64,000 nt of DNA from Pseudomonadota bacterium (GTDB lineage: Bacteria; Pseudomonadota; Gammaproteobacteria; Steroidobacterales; Steroidobacteraceae), in assembly GCA_021808195.1 (NCBI GenBank), contig JAKBCE010000004.1:1-64000 (forward strand), written 5' to 3'. The notes under the pieces were generated by a model. The model was not told the DNA's origin. It made no database searches and saw only the letters and a list, made by a program, of their open reading frames with translations. Made by a program: the position numbers and the translations under genes. Of this stretch, positions 35,521 through 44,162 are shown piece by piece. Position 1 is the stretch's first letter, and each line of letters opens with the position of its first letter.

Positions 35521-35819
35521 GCCGTACTGCGGCGTGCGTCTCATCCAGGGCGAACCGCGCTTGGCGACACGAGTCCGCGGCACTCTCGCACCGGGCTCGC
35601 GCGCGGCACCAGCCGCGCCGCAAGATGATCCGGCCGGGAGTCGCCAGGTCCGTCGCCTGTCCGCCCCCTTGCGCCGAGGCCGCCGGATCATACGCGGGTC
35701 GCCGCCGGGATGCCACGTGGACACCCTGCCCGGACATTCACCGCCCCAGGCTTCAGCCAAGCGGCCCACAAGTGGTTATACTGGGGCTCCGACGTTCACG
35801 GATTCCGCAGAGAGGTCTC
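35521..35819. other. Intergenic region between tRNA-Arg and cytochrome c gene
   Basis: 299 bp without a convincing gene. It carries the tRNA promoter (leftward). For the cytochrome gene a TTATACT -10-like element lies at about 35776-35782, some 38 bases before the GTG start. Confidence 0.5.
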
Positions 35820-36377
35820 GTGAGCAAGCAGGACTCGCACTTCATCAATGTGTTCAGCGTGGTGATCGGACTGCTGGTCACGGTCGCCATCCTGATTTTC
35901 GTCTTCGCCCGCTACGTCGGTAGCCGCACGCAGGAGAAGGAAATCCTGTCGGACACCGAGTACATCCACCGGGTGGAGCAGCGTGTCACCCCGTTCCAGC
36001 GTGAGGCGGTCACCGGACAGGACAATGCCGCTCTCGCCATCGCACCGGCCCAGGCTTCCGCCTCGGCCAGCGCGAGCGCCGGCGGCATGGGTGTCCCGAC
36101 CACCGGCAAGGCGCTGTTCCAGCAGACCTGCAGTGCGTGCCACGGTCCGGGCGTCGCAGGGGCGCCCAAAGCCGGGGACAAGGCAGCCTGGGCCCGGCAC
36201 CTGGCCAAGGGTCTGGCGACGCTATACGACCATGCGCTGCACGGCTTCCACGGCTCGACCGGGATCATGCCGGCCAAAGGCGGTCGACCTACCGTTCCGG
36301 ACGCCGTGGTGAAGCGGGCGGTCAATTACATGGTGTCGCTCGTCGACCCGCAGATGGTCAAGGGCAAGCCGAAGTAA
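35820..36377 (+). CDS. Membrane-anchored cytochrome c5-like protein
   Basis: 185 residues. One N-terminal membrane helix (about 8-30, uncleaved), an Ala/Ser-rich spacer (about 70-90), then a single class I cytochrome c domain. The heme-binding CSACH (C104, C107, H108) and a probable axial Met in GIMPAKGG are present. This layout is that of cytochrome c5-type electron carriers to terminal oxidases. The start is GTG 35820 after GAGAGG. The longer frame upstream has no coding character. Confidence 0.88.
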   Translation: MSKQDSHFINVFSVVIGLLVTVAILIFVFARYVGSRTQEKEILSDTEYIHRVEQRVTPFQREAVTGQDNAALAIAPAQASASASASAGGMGVPTTGKALFQQTCSACHGPGVAGAPKAGDKAAWARHLAKGLATLYDHALHGFHGSTGIMPAKGGRPTVPDAVVKRAVNYMVSLVDPQMVKGKPK

Positions 36378-36440
36378 GCCGCGGGCCACCCCCTCGGCTG
36401 TCGCAGGGGGTGCGCGCGGTGCTTGCCCGATCGAAGCACC

Positions 36441-36468
36441 CTCGAGGCTCGCGCCAGCGCGAGCCGAG
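36441..36468. terminator. GC-rich hairpin between convergent genes
   Basis: GGCTCGCGC (36446-36454) pairs perfectly with GCGCGAGCC (36457-36465), extended by CTC/GAG, in the gap between the cytochrome c gene and ubiK. There is no U-tract. A bidirectional transcription barrier is inferred. Confidence 0.4.
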
Positions 36469-36484
36469 GCCCGCGGCGCGGCAC

Positions 36485-36739
36485 TCAGTGCTGCGCGGAT
36501 GCTGCGGTGCTTTCCAGCGCCTGCAGGCGCGCTTCGAGCGCAGCCAGCCGCTCGCGGGTGCGCTGCAGCACCCGTGCCTGGGTGTCGAACTCCTCCCGAC
36601 TGACCAGATCGAGCTTGCTCAAGCTGGCCCGCAGCACGGCCCGGAAGTTGTTTTCCAGGTCCTTCTGCACCGTGCGCAGCCCGGGCGGGACGCTCTCGGC
36701 CAGGCGGCGAGCGATCGCATCGATACCAAAAATATCCAT
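36485..36739 (-). CDS. ubiK: Ubiquinone biosynthesis accessory factor UbiK
   Basis: 84 residues. N-terminal IDAIARRLAESVPPGLRTVQKDLENNFRAVLR is the conserved amphipathic region of the UbiK/YqiC (BMFP) family. The second half is a coiled coil (EFDTQARVLQRTRERLAALEARLQALE) used for trimerisation and binding to UbiJ. The ATG at 36739 (MDIFGID) was chosen, and upstream residues in the open frame are not conserved-looking. It is divergent from amtB, an arrangement also seen in other proteobacteria. Confidence 0.9.
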   Translation of the reverse strand: MDIFGIDAIARRLAESVPPGLRTVQKDLENNFRAVLRASLSKLDLVSREEFDTQARVLQRTRERLAALEARLQALESTAASAQH

Positions 36740-36793
36740 CGTTTCTGACCTCATTGCGCATGCCCCGCTTTGGGGCGAACCATCCGGCGGGCG

Positions 36794-36808
36794 GCACCAA
36801 GACTGTGC
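36794..36808 (+). promoter_or_regulatory. NtrC-binding-site-like dyad upstream of amtB
   Basis: GCACCAAGACTGTGC matches the NtrC operator pattern GCAC-N7-GTGC; the well-known glnA site reads GCACCAAAATGGTGC. It is centred about 62 bp before the GG of the sigma-54 element. Read directly; function inferred from the combination with a sigma-54 promoter and an ammonium transporter. Confidence 0.65.
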
Positions 36809-36861
36809 GAGAACCGGCGCCGAGCCCACGCAACCTGCCGATTCAATAGGGAAAATCTTCA

Positions 36862-36877
36862 TGGCACGGATTCTGCA
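36862..36877 (+). promoter_or_regulatory. Sigma-54 promoter of amtB
   Basis: TGGCACGGATTCTGCA fits the -24/-12 consensus TGGCACG-N4-TTGCA with one mismatch, and the invariant GG (36863-36864) and GC (36875-36876) are separated by exactly 10 bases. Transcription would start near 36889, about 98 bases before the amtB ATG. Confidence 0.75.
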
Positions 36878-36986
36878 CCAGGGCCCGCGTCATCAGCTTA
36901 CGCGCCTCACCGGCCCTCGTGCAGCCCGATTTGCAGCACCGGCGGCCCCTGGCGCGCCACTTATGCGAACTGCCCCGGGAGAACAC

Positions 36987-38363
36987 ATGCGCAGCGCTCC
37001 GAAACCGCTCATCCGCCGCCGCACCGCGGCCCTGGCCCTCGTGATCCTCGTCCCCTCACTGGCCTGGGCGGGCCCGGCCGTGCCCGACAAGGGCGATACC
37101 GCCTGGATGCTCACCTCCACGGCCCTGGTGCTGCTGATGTCGGTACCGGCTCTCGGTCTGTTCTACGGCGGACTCGTCCGCACCAAGAACATGCTCTCGG
37201 TGCTGATGCAGGTCTTCGTCGGATTTTCCCTCATCAGCGTACTGTGGTGCGTCTACGGCTACTCGCTCGCCTTCACTGCCGGCAACGCCTTCATCGGCGG
37301 CTTGAGCCGGTTGTTTCTCGCCGGCACGTTCAACCCGGCCAACGGTGCGTTCTCCACCATCGGTACGTTCGACAAGGGAATCGTGCTGAACGAGCTGGTG
37401 TACGTGGGCTTCCAGGCCACCTTCGCAGCCATCACCTGCTGCCTGATCCTCGGCGCGCTCGTCGAGCGCGTGAAGTTCACCGGCATCCTGCTGTTCATGG
37501 TGTTCTGGTTTACGTTCTGCTACTGCCCGGTGGCGCACATGGTGTGGTACTGGCCCGGGCTCGATACCACCCCCGGCGCCCATCCGGTCGGCGGTCTGCT
37601 GTGGCACTGGGGCGCGCTCGATTTCGCCGGCGGCACCGTGGTGCACATCAACGCGGGCGTCGCCGGCCTCGTTGGCGCGATGATCCTCGGTAAGCGTATC
37701 GGGCTCGGCAAAGAGCCGATGCCCCCACACAGCATCACCATGACCATGATCGGCGCATCGTTGCTGTGGTTCGGCTGGTTCGGCTTCAATGCGGGCTCGG
37801 CGCTGGAGGCGAACGGGTCGGCCGCCCTCGCCTTCATGAACACCTATCTGGCCACCGCCTGCGCGGTGCTCACCTGGATGGGAACCGAGTGGGTCATCAA
37901 GGGCAAACCCTCGATGCTCGGTGCGGCCTCCGGTGCGGTCGCCGGACTGGTCGCCATCACGCCAGCAGCGGGCAATGTCGGCATCCCCGGTGCGTTTGCC
38001 ATCGGCTTGGCGGTCGGCCCGGTGTGCTTCTGGGGCGTGACGGGCCTGAAAAAAATGATCCGTACCGATGACGCACTGGACGTGTTCGGCGTGCACGCCC
38101 TCGGTGGCATCTTCGGCGCCCTGGCCACCGGGGTATTCAACGACCCGGCACTCGGCGGACCGGGCGGCTCGGCCTACCCGGGTATCGCGGCCCAAGTGCT
38201 CATTCAGGCCAAAGCCGTGGTCGTGGTGGTCGTCTGGACGGCCGTGGTGGCCGCCATCGGCTTTTACTTGGTCAAGTGGACGGTCGGACTGCGGGTGTCG
38301 GAAGAGGACGAACGCGAGGGCCTCGACATCACCGTACACGGCGAGCGGGCCTACGACATGTAG
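36987..38363 (+). CDS. amtB: Ammonium transporter AmtB
   Basis: 458 residues. A signal sequence (to about residue 30, LVPSLAWAGP) is followed by eleven hydrophobic segments. The pore histidines are recognisable in VVHINAGVAG and FGVHALGGIFG. FYGGLVRTKNMLS and GTVVHIN are family signatures. It conducts ammonium across the inner membrane and is normally gated by a PII protein. No glnK is adjacent, unlike in most bacteria. A sigma-54 promoter and NtrC-like site upstream indicate nitrogen control. Start ATG 36987 with GGGAGAA upstream. Confidence 0.93.
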   Translation: MRSAPKPLIRRRTAALALVILVPSLAWAGPAVPDKGDTAWMLTSTALVLLMSVPALGLFYGGLVRTKNMLSVLMQVFVGFSLISVLWCVYGYSLAFTAGNAFIGGLSRLFLAGTFNPANGAFSTIGTFDKGIVLNELVYVGFQATFAAITCCLILGALVERVKFTGILLFMVFWFTFCYCPVAHMVWYWPGLDTTPGAHPVGGLLWHWGALDFAGGTVVHINAGVAGLVGAMILGKRIGLGKEPMPPHSITMTMIGASLLWFGWFGFNAGSALEANGSAALAFMNTYLATACAVLTWMGTEWVIKGKPSMLGAASGAVAGLVAITPAAGNVGIPGAFAIGLAVGPVCFWGVTGLKKMIRTDDALDVFGVHALGGIFGALATGVFNDPALGGPGGSAYPGIAAQVLIQAKAVVVVVVWTAVVAAIGFYLVKWTVGLRVSEEDEREGLDITVHGERAYDM

Positions 38364-38378
38364 CGCCCCTGGGGCTGC

Positions 38379-38419
38379 GCACACGCCCCCGGCGGCCGCA
38401 ACGGCCCGGGGGCGTGTGC
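38379..38419 (+). terminator. Long GC hairpin after amtB
   Basis: GCACACGCCCCCGG (38379-38392) pairs perfectly over 14 bp with CCGGGGGCGTGTGC (38406-38419), 16 bases after the amtB stop. No T-run follows (GTAATGAG), so it is either a weak intrinsic terminator or an RNA-stabilising 3' structure. Confidence 0.55.
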
Positions 38420-38516
38420 GTAATGAGAGCCAGCCCCTGGTCTGACCCCGCGGCGTGTGCGAAATTGAAGAGTGGTGGCGCGGGCGCTGAGCATTCCGCG
38501 ACACCGGGAGGCGCAC

Positions 38517-38984
38517 ATGTCACGCACCACGATGCAATTCAGTCTGCTGGCGGCAATGCTGCTGGCCGGAGCCTGGGCCACGGCCCACGCCGACGTCTAC
38601 CGCTGGGTCGGGCAGCACGGCGTGGTTCATTACAGCGACCGCTGGCGTCCGGGCGCCACACTCATCTCGACGGCCACCGGAACACCGAGCGACTCGAGCA
38701 GCCCAAGCGTCACACCGAGCCTCGCCGCCGAGGACAAGGCGGCCGATCGGCAGATCCAGCGGGCCGCCGCTGAACGCACCGTACGCGGCACCGAGGCGAA
38801 GCTGCGCGCCGAGCGCTGCAAAAAAGCCCGCGCCGTCTACGACCGGCTCATCGTTGCGCGGCGGCTGTACACCACCGACAAAGGCGGCCACCGGCACTAT
38901 CTGAGCGACGCTGAGGCCGATGCGACCCGGGTCAAGGCCCGAGAGATCATGACGCAGCTCTGCGGCAGCGGCGGCGGCTCCTGA
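38517..38984 (+). CDS. DUF4124-domain periplasmic protein
   Basis: 155 residues. A signal peptide (MQFSLLAAMLLAGAWATAHA) is followed by the short DUF4124 motif DVYRWVGQHGVVHYSDR and a charged helical tail with two cysteines (ERCKKAR and QLCGSG). Such proteins are common in beta/gammaproteobacteria and have no known function. The start at 38517 is set by the signal peptide, and an upstream in-frame GTG adds 15 residues of no clear character. Confidence 0.82.
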   Translation: MSRTTMQFSLLAAMLLAGAWATAHADVYRWVGQHGVVHYSDRWRPGATLISTATGTPSDSSSPSVTPSLAAEDKAADRQIQRAAAERTVRGTEAKLRAERCKKARAVYDRLIVARRLYTTDKGGHRHYLSDAEADATRVKAREIMTQLCGSGGGS

Positions 38985-39067
38985 CGGACAGTTCCGCTCT
39001 CGGTCCGATCGCCCTATAGTGAGGCCTCCCGGCTCATCGGCCGACTCACTGAAGGGCAGTCACTGCG

Positions 39068-39955
39068 ATGCGTGTAGGATTCGTCGGACTCGGTGCCATG
39101 GGCGCGCACATGGCTCGCAATCTGCACAAGGCAGGCCTGCTGGCCACGGTCTGGAACCGCACCGCCGAGAAAGCTCAGACACTGGCTGCCGAACTCGCCG
39201 TCCCCGCAAGCCGCGATCTGGTGGAGCTGGCCGGTCGAGTCGACGCCGTGGTGAGCTGCGTCTCGGCGGATGCCGACGTCCTGGCAGTGACCGCAGCCCT
39301 CGCGCCGGCGCTTGCCCCGGGCGCTCTGGTCATCGATTGCTCGACCATTGCCGCGGATACCGCGCGGCGTGCCGCGGATCTGCTGCGTCCGGCAGGCGCG
39401 GCCTTCCTCGACTGCCCGGTGAGCGGCGGCGTGGAGGGTGCGCGCGACGCCACGCTCGCGATCATGTGCGGCGGTGACCCAAACGCGTTCGAGCAGGCCC
39501 GGCCCGTGCTTGCGGCGATGGGCCGCACCGTAACCTTGTTCGGTCCGGTCGGCAGCGGTCAGGCCGCCAAGGCGACCAATCAGATCATGTGTGCCGGCAT
39601 CATCGAGGCGGTCGCGGAGGCGATGGCGTTCGCGCGCGCGCAGGGGCTACCGCTCGAGAAGCTCATCGAGACGCTGGGCAAGGGTGCCGGGTCGAGCTGG
39701 TACTTCGTGCACCGCGCGCCGAACATGGTCCAGGGCAGCTATCCGGCGGGCTTCCGCGTGCGCCTGCATGCGAAGGATCTGACCATCTGCCGCGACATGG
39801 CGGCACGCTTCGGCGTTTCGCTGCCGGTGGTCGAACGCATGCTCGGCGAGTATACCGAGCTGATCGCACGCGGCCATGGCGATGAGGACATCTCGGCCAC
39901 CTTCCGCCTCAAGGCCGAACTGTTCCAGCCTGCCGACGGCGCGTCCCGAAGCTGA
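39068..39955 (+). CDS. 3-hydroxyisobutyrate dehydrogenase-family oxidoreductase
   Basis: 295 residues. N-terminal Rossmann motif GFVGLGAMGAHMARNL (residues 4-19), the substrate motif FLDCPVSGGVEGA near 115-127 and the catalytic Lys in GQAAKATNQI near 170. The family includes 3-hydroxyisobutyrate, tartronate-semialdehyde and related beta-hydroxyacid dehydrogenases; which acid it uses is unknown. A TATAGT -10-like box lies at 39014-39019. Confidence 0.88.
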   Translation: MRVGFVGLGAMGAHMARNLHKAGLLATVWNRTAEKAQTLAAELAVPASRDLVELAGRVDAVVSCVSADADVLAVTAALAPALAPGALVIDCSTIAADTARRAADLLRPAGAAFLDCPVSGGVEGARDATLAIMCGGDPNAFEQARPVLAAMGRTVTLFGPVGSGQAAKATNQIMCAGIIEAVAEAMAFARAQGLPLEKLIETLGKGAGSSWYFVHRAPNMVQGSYPAGFRVRLHAKDLTICRDMAARFGVSLPVVERMLGEYTELIARGHGDEDISATFRLKAELFQPADGASRS

Positions 39956-39963
39956 GCAGCACT

Positions 39964-40599
39964 TCAGGGCGCATCGGGCTGCACGGCGGGGGCGGCGCGC
40001 GCAAAGGCGGCGAGCCCCTCAAGGTGCGCACCGATGGCGGTCAGCGTTGGGAACGGCGCGAGATCGCAGTTGAAGCGGCGGGCGTTGAACAGCTGCGGCA
40101 CCAGGCAGACATCCGCCAGCGTCACGCTCTCGCCCACCAGATGCCGGCCGTCGCTGCTGCTGCGCGCCACGCTTTCCAGACCCGCCAGGACCTGCCCGAC
40201 CCAGTGCCGATACCAGGCGTTGACCGCATCCTCGTCGTGTCCGAGGGGCGAACGCAGATAGTTCAACACCCGCAGATTGTTGAGCGGATGCAGATCGCAC
40301 GCGATCGCCAGCGCCAAAGAGCGTACGCGGGCACGCTCGAGCGGCGTGCGGGGCAACAGCGGTGGGTCGGGATGGGTCTCCTCCAGGTACTCGATGATGG
40401 CCACAGACTGCGCGAGCAGCGCCGAGCCGTCCTCGAGTGCCGGCACGAGCCCCTGCGGATTGAGCGCGAGATACTCCGGCCGCCGATGTGCGCCCGGCCG
40501 CAGATCTACCGGCACGGCCTCGTAGGCGATGCCCTTGAAGTTCAGCGCGATCCGCACACGGTAGGCGGCGGAACTACGGTAATACGTGTACAGCTTCAT
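39964..40599 (-). CDS. maiA: Maleylacetoacetate isomerase (zeta-class GST)
   Basis: 211 residues, the usual length. Glutathione-dependent cis-trans isomerisation of maleylacetoacetate in tyrosine/homogentisate breakdown. The zeta-class motif SSAAYRVRIALN (S-S-x-x-x-R-V-R) begins at residue 9, and NPQGLVPALEDG plus LAQSVAIIEYLEE are the glutathione site. No homogentisate dioxygenase or fumarylacetoacetase is in the window, so pathway membership rests on family alone. The start MKLYTYYRS at 40599 was chosen. Confidence 0.88.
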   Translation of the reverse strand: MKLYTYYRSSAAYRVRIALNFKGIAYEAVPVDLRPGAHRRPEYLALNPQGLVPALEDGSALLAQSVAIIEYLEETHPDPPLLPRTPLERARVRSLALAIACDLHPLNNLRVLNYLRSPLGHDEDAVNAWYRHWVGQVLAGLESVARSSSDGRHLVGESVTLADVCLVPQLFNARRFNCDLAPFPTLTAIGAHLEGLAAFARAAPAVQPDAP

Positions 40600-40709
40600 C
40601 GGCCACCCCGGCATCGCACTCGACACACCAGCGCGCAAGGGTGCCACGGGCGGCACGTCGGCGGAACAGCCGAGACGGCCCGGCCGTCGAGCCGCTAGAA
40701 TGAGCTGTC

Positions 40710-41153
40710 ATGAGCATCTGGTTCGCTGAGCTGACCGCCGAGTCGCTCGATCGTCTCGCCCGTGGCTTTGCCGAGCGCATCGGCATCCGCTTTACGCAGG
40801 TCGGTGCGGATTACCTGTGCGCGACGCTCGAGGTCACCCCCGAAGTGCACCAGCCGCACGGCATCCTGCACGGCGGCGTATCGGCGGTACTGGCCGAGAC
40901 CGTCGGCAGCGTGGCGGCGAACCTGTGCGTCGACCCGCAGCGCTTCACCTGCGTGGGTCAGGAACTCAACGCCAATCACCTGCGTCCCGTCAGCCGCGGC
41001 CGGATCACCGCCACGACCCGCCCGTTTCACATCGGCCAGAGGAGCCAGGTATGGGGCATCGAGATTCGCGACGAGCGTGAGCACCTCACCTGCATCTCAC
41101 GCCTGACCATGGCCGTGATCGAGCGCCGCGGCGGCACGGTGAGTGGCGCGTGA
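40710..41153 (+). CDS. PaaI/YdiI-type hotdog thioesterase
   Basis: 147 residues, one hotdog domain. QPHGILHGGVSAVLAETVGSVAAN is the family helix with the catalytic Glu. GQELNANHLRPVSRGRITATTRP follows. Such enzymes hydrolyse aromatic or hydroxynaphthoyl-CoA esters (PaaI, YdiI). TAGAAT at 40696-40701 lies 8 bases before the ATG, suggesting a very short or absent 5' UTR. Its stop overlaps lptM (GTGA). Confidence 0.85.
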   Translation: MSIWFAELTAESLDRLARGFAERIGIRFTQVGADYLCATLEVTPEVHQPHGILHGGVSAVLAETVGSVAANLCVDPQRFTCVGQELNANHLRPVSRGRITATTRPFHIGQRSQVWGIEIRDEREHLTCISRLTMAVIERRGGTVSGA

Positions 41154-41359
41154 GAATCGGCTCGCTCATTGCCGCGGCGTCAGTGTTGTTCGGCTGCACC
41201 GCCTGCGGATTCAAGGGGCCGCTGTATCTGCCGCAGCAGAATGCAGCCGTGGTGACTCACCCGAGCACCCGGCGGGCGCTCACCCCGGCGCAGGCAACGT
41301 CCGCGCCGCATCACAACGCGCAGAAAAAGCCGAACGGCGGCAGCGGCCCGCCACCCTAG
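41150..41359 (+). CDS. lptM: LptM-type lipoprotein
   Basis: 69 residues. The conserved core CGFKGPLYLP immediately follows the lipid-attachment region, as in LptM (YifL), the small lipoprotein that helps mature the LptD/LptE LPS translocon. Two cysteines compete: C16 (LFGC) and C19 (CTAC). C19 is positioned like the family Cys before G-x-KGPLY, yet its lipobox is poor. The rest is a Pro/Ala/His-rich tail. The start is GTG 41150, a 4-base overlap with the thioesterase. In other gammaproteobacteria lptM neighbours lysA-dapF; here it precedes polA. Confidence 0.8.
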   Translation: MRIGSLIAAASVLFGCTACGFKGPLYLPQQNAAVVTHPSTRRALTPAQATSAPHHNAQKKPNGGSGPPP

Positions 41360-41401
41360 GCGCCCGCACCCTCGCCGCGGGGAGCCGCCGCGACGATTGG
41401 C

Positions 41402-41407
41402 TATACT
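41402..41407 (+). promoter_or_regulatory. -10 box adjacent to the polA start
   Basis: TATACT lies only five bases before the polA ATG. If used, transcription would begin at or beside the A of the ATG, giving a leaderless mRNA. No good -35 hexamer is seen 16-18 bp upstream, so the call is tentative. Confidence 0.4.
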
Positions 41408-41412
41408 GAGGC

Positions 41413-44154
41413 ATGAGCGAATCCGCAGACCTGGCCCTCGTTGACGGCTCCTCGTACCTGTATCGGGCGTTCCACGCCCTGCCGCCGCTGACCAACTCGC
41501 GCGGCGAGCCGACCGGGGCGCTGCTCGGCGTGCTCAACATGATCGCAAAGCTGCTGAAGGAGCACGCACCGAAGCGGATCGCGGTGGTGTTCGATGCGCC
41601 CGGGAAGACCTTCCGCGACGAACTGTTCAGCGAGTACAAGGCGCATCGGCCCTCGATGCCACCGGAGCTGCGCGAGCAGATCGCACCGCTGCTCGAGATC
41701 ATCGCCGCGCAGGGACTGCCACTGCTGCGCATCGAGGGCGTCGAAGCCGACGACGTGATCGGCACGCTGGCGCGGCGCGCGGCGCGCGCCGGGGAGCGGG
41801 TGCTGATCTCCACCGTCGACAAGGACATGGCGCAGCTGGTCGACGGCTCGATCAGGCTCATCAATACCATGAGCAACACCGTACTCGATCGGGATGCCGT
41901 CAAGGCCAAGTTCGACGTGACCCCCGAGCAAATCATCGATTACCTCGCGCTCGCGGGCGACAGTGCCGACAACATCCCGGGCATCGACAAGGTGGGTCCG
42001 AAGACCGCCGCGAAGCTGCTCGGCCAGTACGGCTCGCTCGACAATCTCCTCGCACACCTGAGCGAAGTGCCGGGCAAGGTGGGCGAGAACCTGCGCGCCG
42101 GTCGCGAAACGCTCGAGCTGTCGCGCCGGCTGGCCGCGATCCGCACCGACCTGGAGCTGCCACCGGCCGCGCAGGCACTGCTCGCCGGGCCGGCCGATGT
42201 CGCAAAGCTTCGCGAGCTGTACACTCGCTACGAGTTGCGCACACTGCTGCGACAGCTCGAAACCCCCGGCGCAGAGCCCGCATCGAGTCCGGTTGCGCCA
42301 CCCTCGCCCCCCGAGGCCTTGCCGGACTCGCCCGCAGCGCCGCCGCCGCGTCACTACGACACTGTGCTCACCAGCGAGGCGCTCGAGCAGTGGCTGGAGA
42401 AGCTGCGCGCGGCGGACCTCATGGCTTTTGACACCGAGACGACGAGCCTCGATTACATGCAGGCCCGGATCGTCGGAGTGTCCTTCAGCGTCGAGCCGGG
42501 GGAGGCCGCCTACGTACCCCTGGCGCACGACTACGCAGGTGCCCCTGCGCAGCTGGATCTCGCCACGACGCTCGCAGCACTGCAGCCGCTGCTCGAGGAT
42601 GCGAGCCGCGCCAAACTCGGTCATCACCTGAAGTACGACGCGCACGTGCTCGCCAATCACGGTATCGCCCTCGATGGCATGCGATACGACAGCATGCTCG
42701 AGTCGTACGTGTGGGACAGCGTGGCGACCCGGCACGATATGGATTCGGCGGCCCGCAAGTACCTCGGCATCGATACCATTCATTATGAGGACGTCGCCGG
42801 CAAAGGCGCCAAGGCGATACCCTTCAGTCAGGTGCCGATCGAGCGCGCGGCGCAGTACTCGGCCGAGGATGCCGACGTCACCTTGCAGTTGCATCGCGCG
42901 CTGTGGCCGAAGATTGCGGGCATCCCCGCGCTCGAGCGGTTGTACGAGCAGATCGAGCAACCGCTGGTGCCCGTGCTGCTGCGCATGGAGCGGCACGGCG
43001 TGCTGATCGACCGCGAGCGACTGCAGGCGCAAAGCGGCGAGCTGGCGGCTCGCCTGCTCGAGCTCACCCAGCAGGCCCACGCCGAAGCCGGTGCGCCGTT
43101 CAACATCGACTCGCCGAAGCAGCTGCAACAGGTCCTGTTCGAGAAGTTGGGTCTGCCGGTACTACGCAAGACACCCACCGGCCAGCCCTCGACCGCCGAG
43201 GATGTGCTCGAGGAACTGGCGGGCGCTTATCCTTTGCCGCGCACCGTGCTCGAGTACCGCGCGCTGGCGAAGCTGAAGTCGACCTACACGGAGAAGCTTC
43301 CGGAGCTGATCAATCCGGACACCGGGCGGATTCACACCTCCTATCATCAGGCTGTTGCGCAGACGGGCCGGCTTTCCTCGACCGACCCGAACCTGCAGAA
43401 CATCCCGATCCGCACGCCCGAAGGGCGGCGGATCCGTCAGGCTTTCATCGCGCCGCCCGGTCACGTGTTGCTGGCGGCGGATTACTCGCAGATCGAGCTG
43501 CGCATCATGGCGCACCTGTCGGGCGATGAGGGGCTGCTCAGGGCGTTCGCCGAAGAGCGCGACGTGCATCAGGCGACCGCCGCGGAGGTGTTCGCGCAGC
43601 CGCTCGAGGCCGTCACGGCCGAACAGCGCCGGCTCGCCAAGACCATCAACTTCGGGCTCATCTACGGCATGTCGGCGTTCGGCCTCGCGCGTCAGCTGGG
43701 CATCGACCGCGCCGCCGCCCAGCGCTACGTCGATCGCTACTTCGAGCGCTACCCGGGCGTGCGCCGCTTCATGGATGAGACCCGCGAACGGGCCCGCACG
43801 CAGGGCTACGTGGAGACGGTGTTTGGTCGTCGTCTGTATCTGCCGGATATCCGCTCCGGCAATCCGCAGATCCGCCAGTACGCCGAGCGCAGCGCGATCA
43901 ACGCACCCATGCAGGGCACCGCCGCCGACATCATCAAGCGGGCGATGATCTCCGTTGATGCCTGGTGTCGGGCTGCGCACGGGCGCGCCCATCTGATCAT
44001 GCAGGTGCATGACGAGCTGGTCCTCGAGGTGCGCGCGGAGCATCTCGAGGAGGCGCGCGGCGAGCTTCGCGAGCGCATGAGCGCCGCGGCGACGCTGCAA
44101 GTGCCGCTACGCGTGGAGATCGGCGCCGGCGCCAACTGGGACGAGGCGCACTGA
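41413..44154 (+). CDS. polA: DNA polymerase I
   Basis: 913 residues, full-length Pol I. The 5'-3' exonuclease domain comes first (about 1-300; FDAPGKTFRDELFSEYKAHR, EADDVIGTLA, STVDKDMAQLV). The proofreading 3'-5' exonuclease domain (about 320-510) has MAFDTETTSLD intact. The polymerase domain has motif A ADYSQIELR, motif B RRLAKTINFGLIYGMSAFGL and motif C MQVHDELVLEV. It removes RNA primers and fills gaps. All catalytic acids are visible, so it should carry all three activities. Confidence 0.96.
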   Translation: MSESADLALVDGSSYLYRAFHALPPLTNSRGEPTGALLGVLNMIAKLLKEHAPKRIAVVFDAPGKTFRDELFSEYKAHRPSMPPELREQIAPLLEIIAAQGLPLLRIEGVEADDVIGTLARRAARAGERVLISTVDKDMAQLVDGSIRLINTMSNTVLDRDAVKAKFDVTPEQIIDYLALAGDSADNIPGIDKVGPKTAAKLLGQYGSLDNLLAHLSEVPGKVGENLRAGRETLELSRRLAAIRTDLELPPAAQALLAGPADVAKLRELYTRYELRTLLRQLETPGAEPASSPVAPPSPPEALPDSPAAPPPRHYDTVLTSEALEQWLEKLRAADLMAFDTETTSLDYMQARIVGVSFSVEPGEAAYVPLAHDYAGAPAQLDLATTLAALQPLLEDASRAKLGHHLKYDAHVLANHGIALDGMRYDSMLESYVWDSVATRHDMDSAARKYLGIDTIHYEDVAGKGAKAIPFSQVPIERAAQYSAEDADVTLQLHRALWPKIAGIPALERLYEQIEQPLVPVLLRMERHGVLIDRERLQAQSGELAARLLELTQQAHAEAGAPFNIDSPKQLQQVLFEKLGLPVLRKTPTGQPSTAEDVLEELAGAYPLPRTVLEYRALAKLKSTYTEKLPELINPDTGRIHTSYHQAVAQTGRLSSTDPNLQNIPIRTPEGRRIRQAFIAPPGHVLLAADYSQIELRIMAHLSGDEGLLRAFAEERDVHQATAAEVFAQPLEAVTAEQRRLAKTINFGLIYGMSAFGLARQLGIDRAAAQRYVDRYFERYPGVRRFMDETRERARTQGYVETVFGRRLYLPDIRSGNPQIRQYAERSAINAPMQGTAADIIKRAMISVDAWCRAAHGRAHLIMQVHDELVLEVRAEHLEEARGELRERMSAAATLQVPLRVEIGAGANWDEAH

Positions 44155-44162
44155 GTGCGCGC

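Noticed and set aside
35444..35819. Genomic island or attachment site at the tRNA-Arg
   Set aside because: No integrase, no repeated tRNA 3' end and ordinary neighbours on both sides.
41401..43128. 575-residue minus-strand open frame
   Set aside because: Antisense to polA; no motif.
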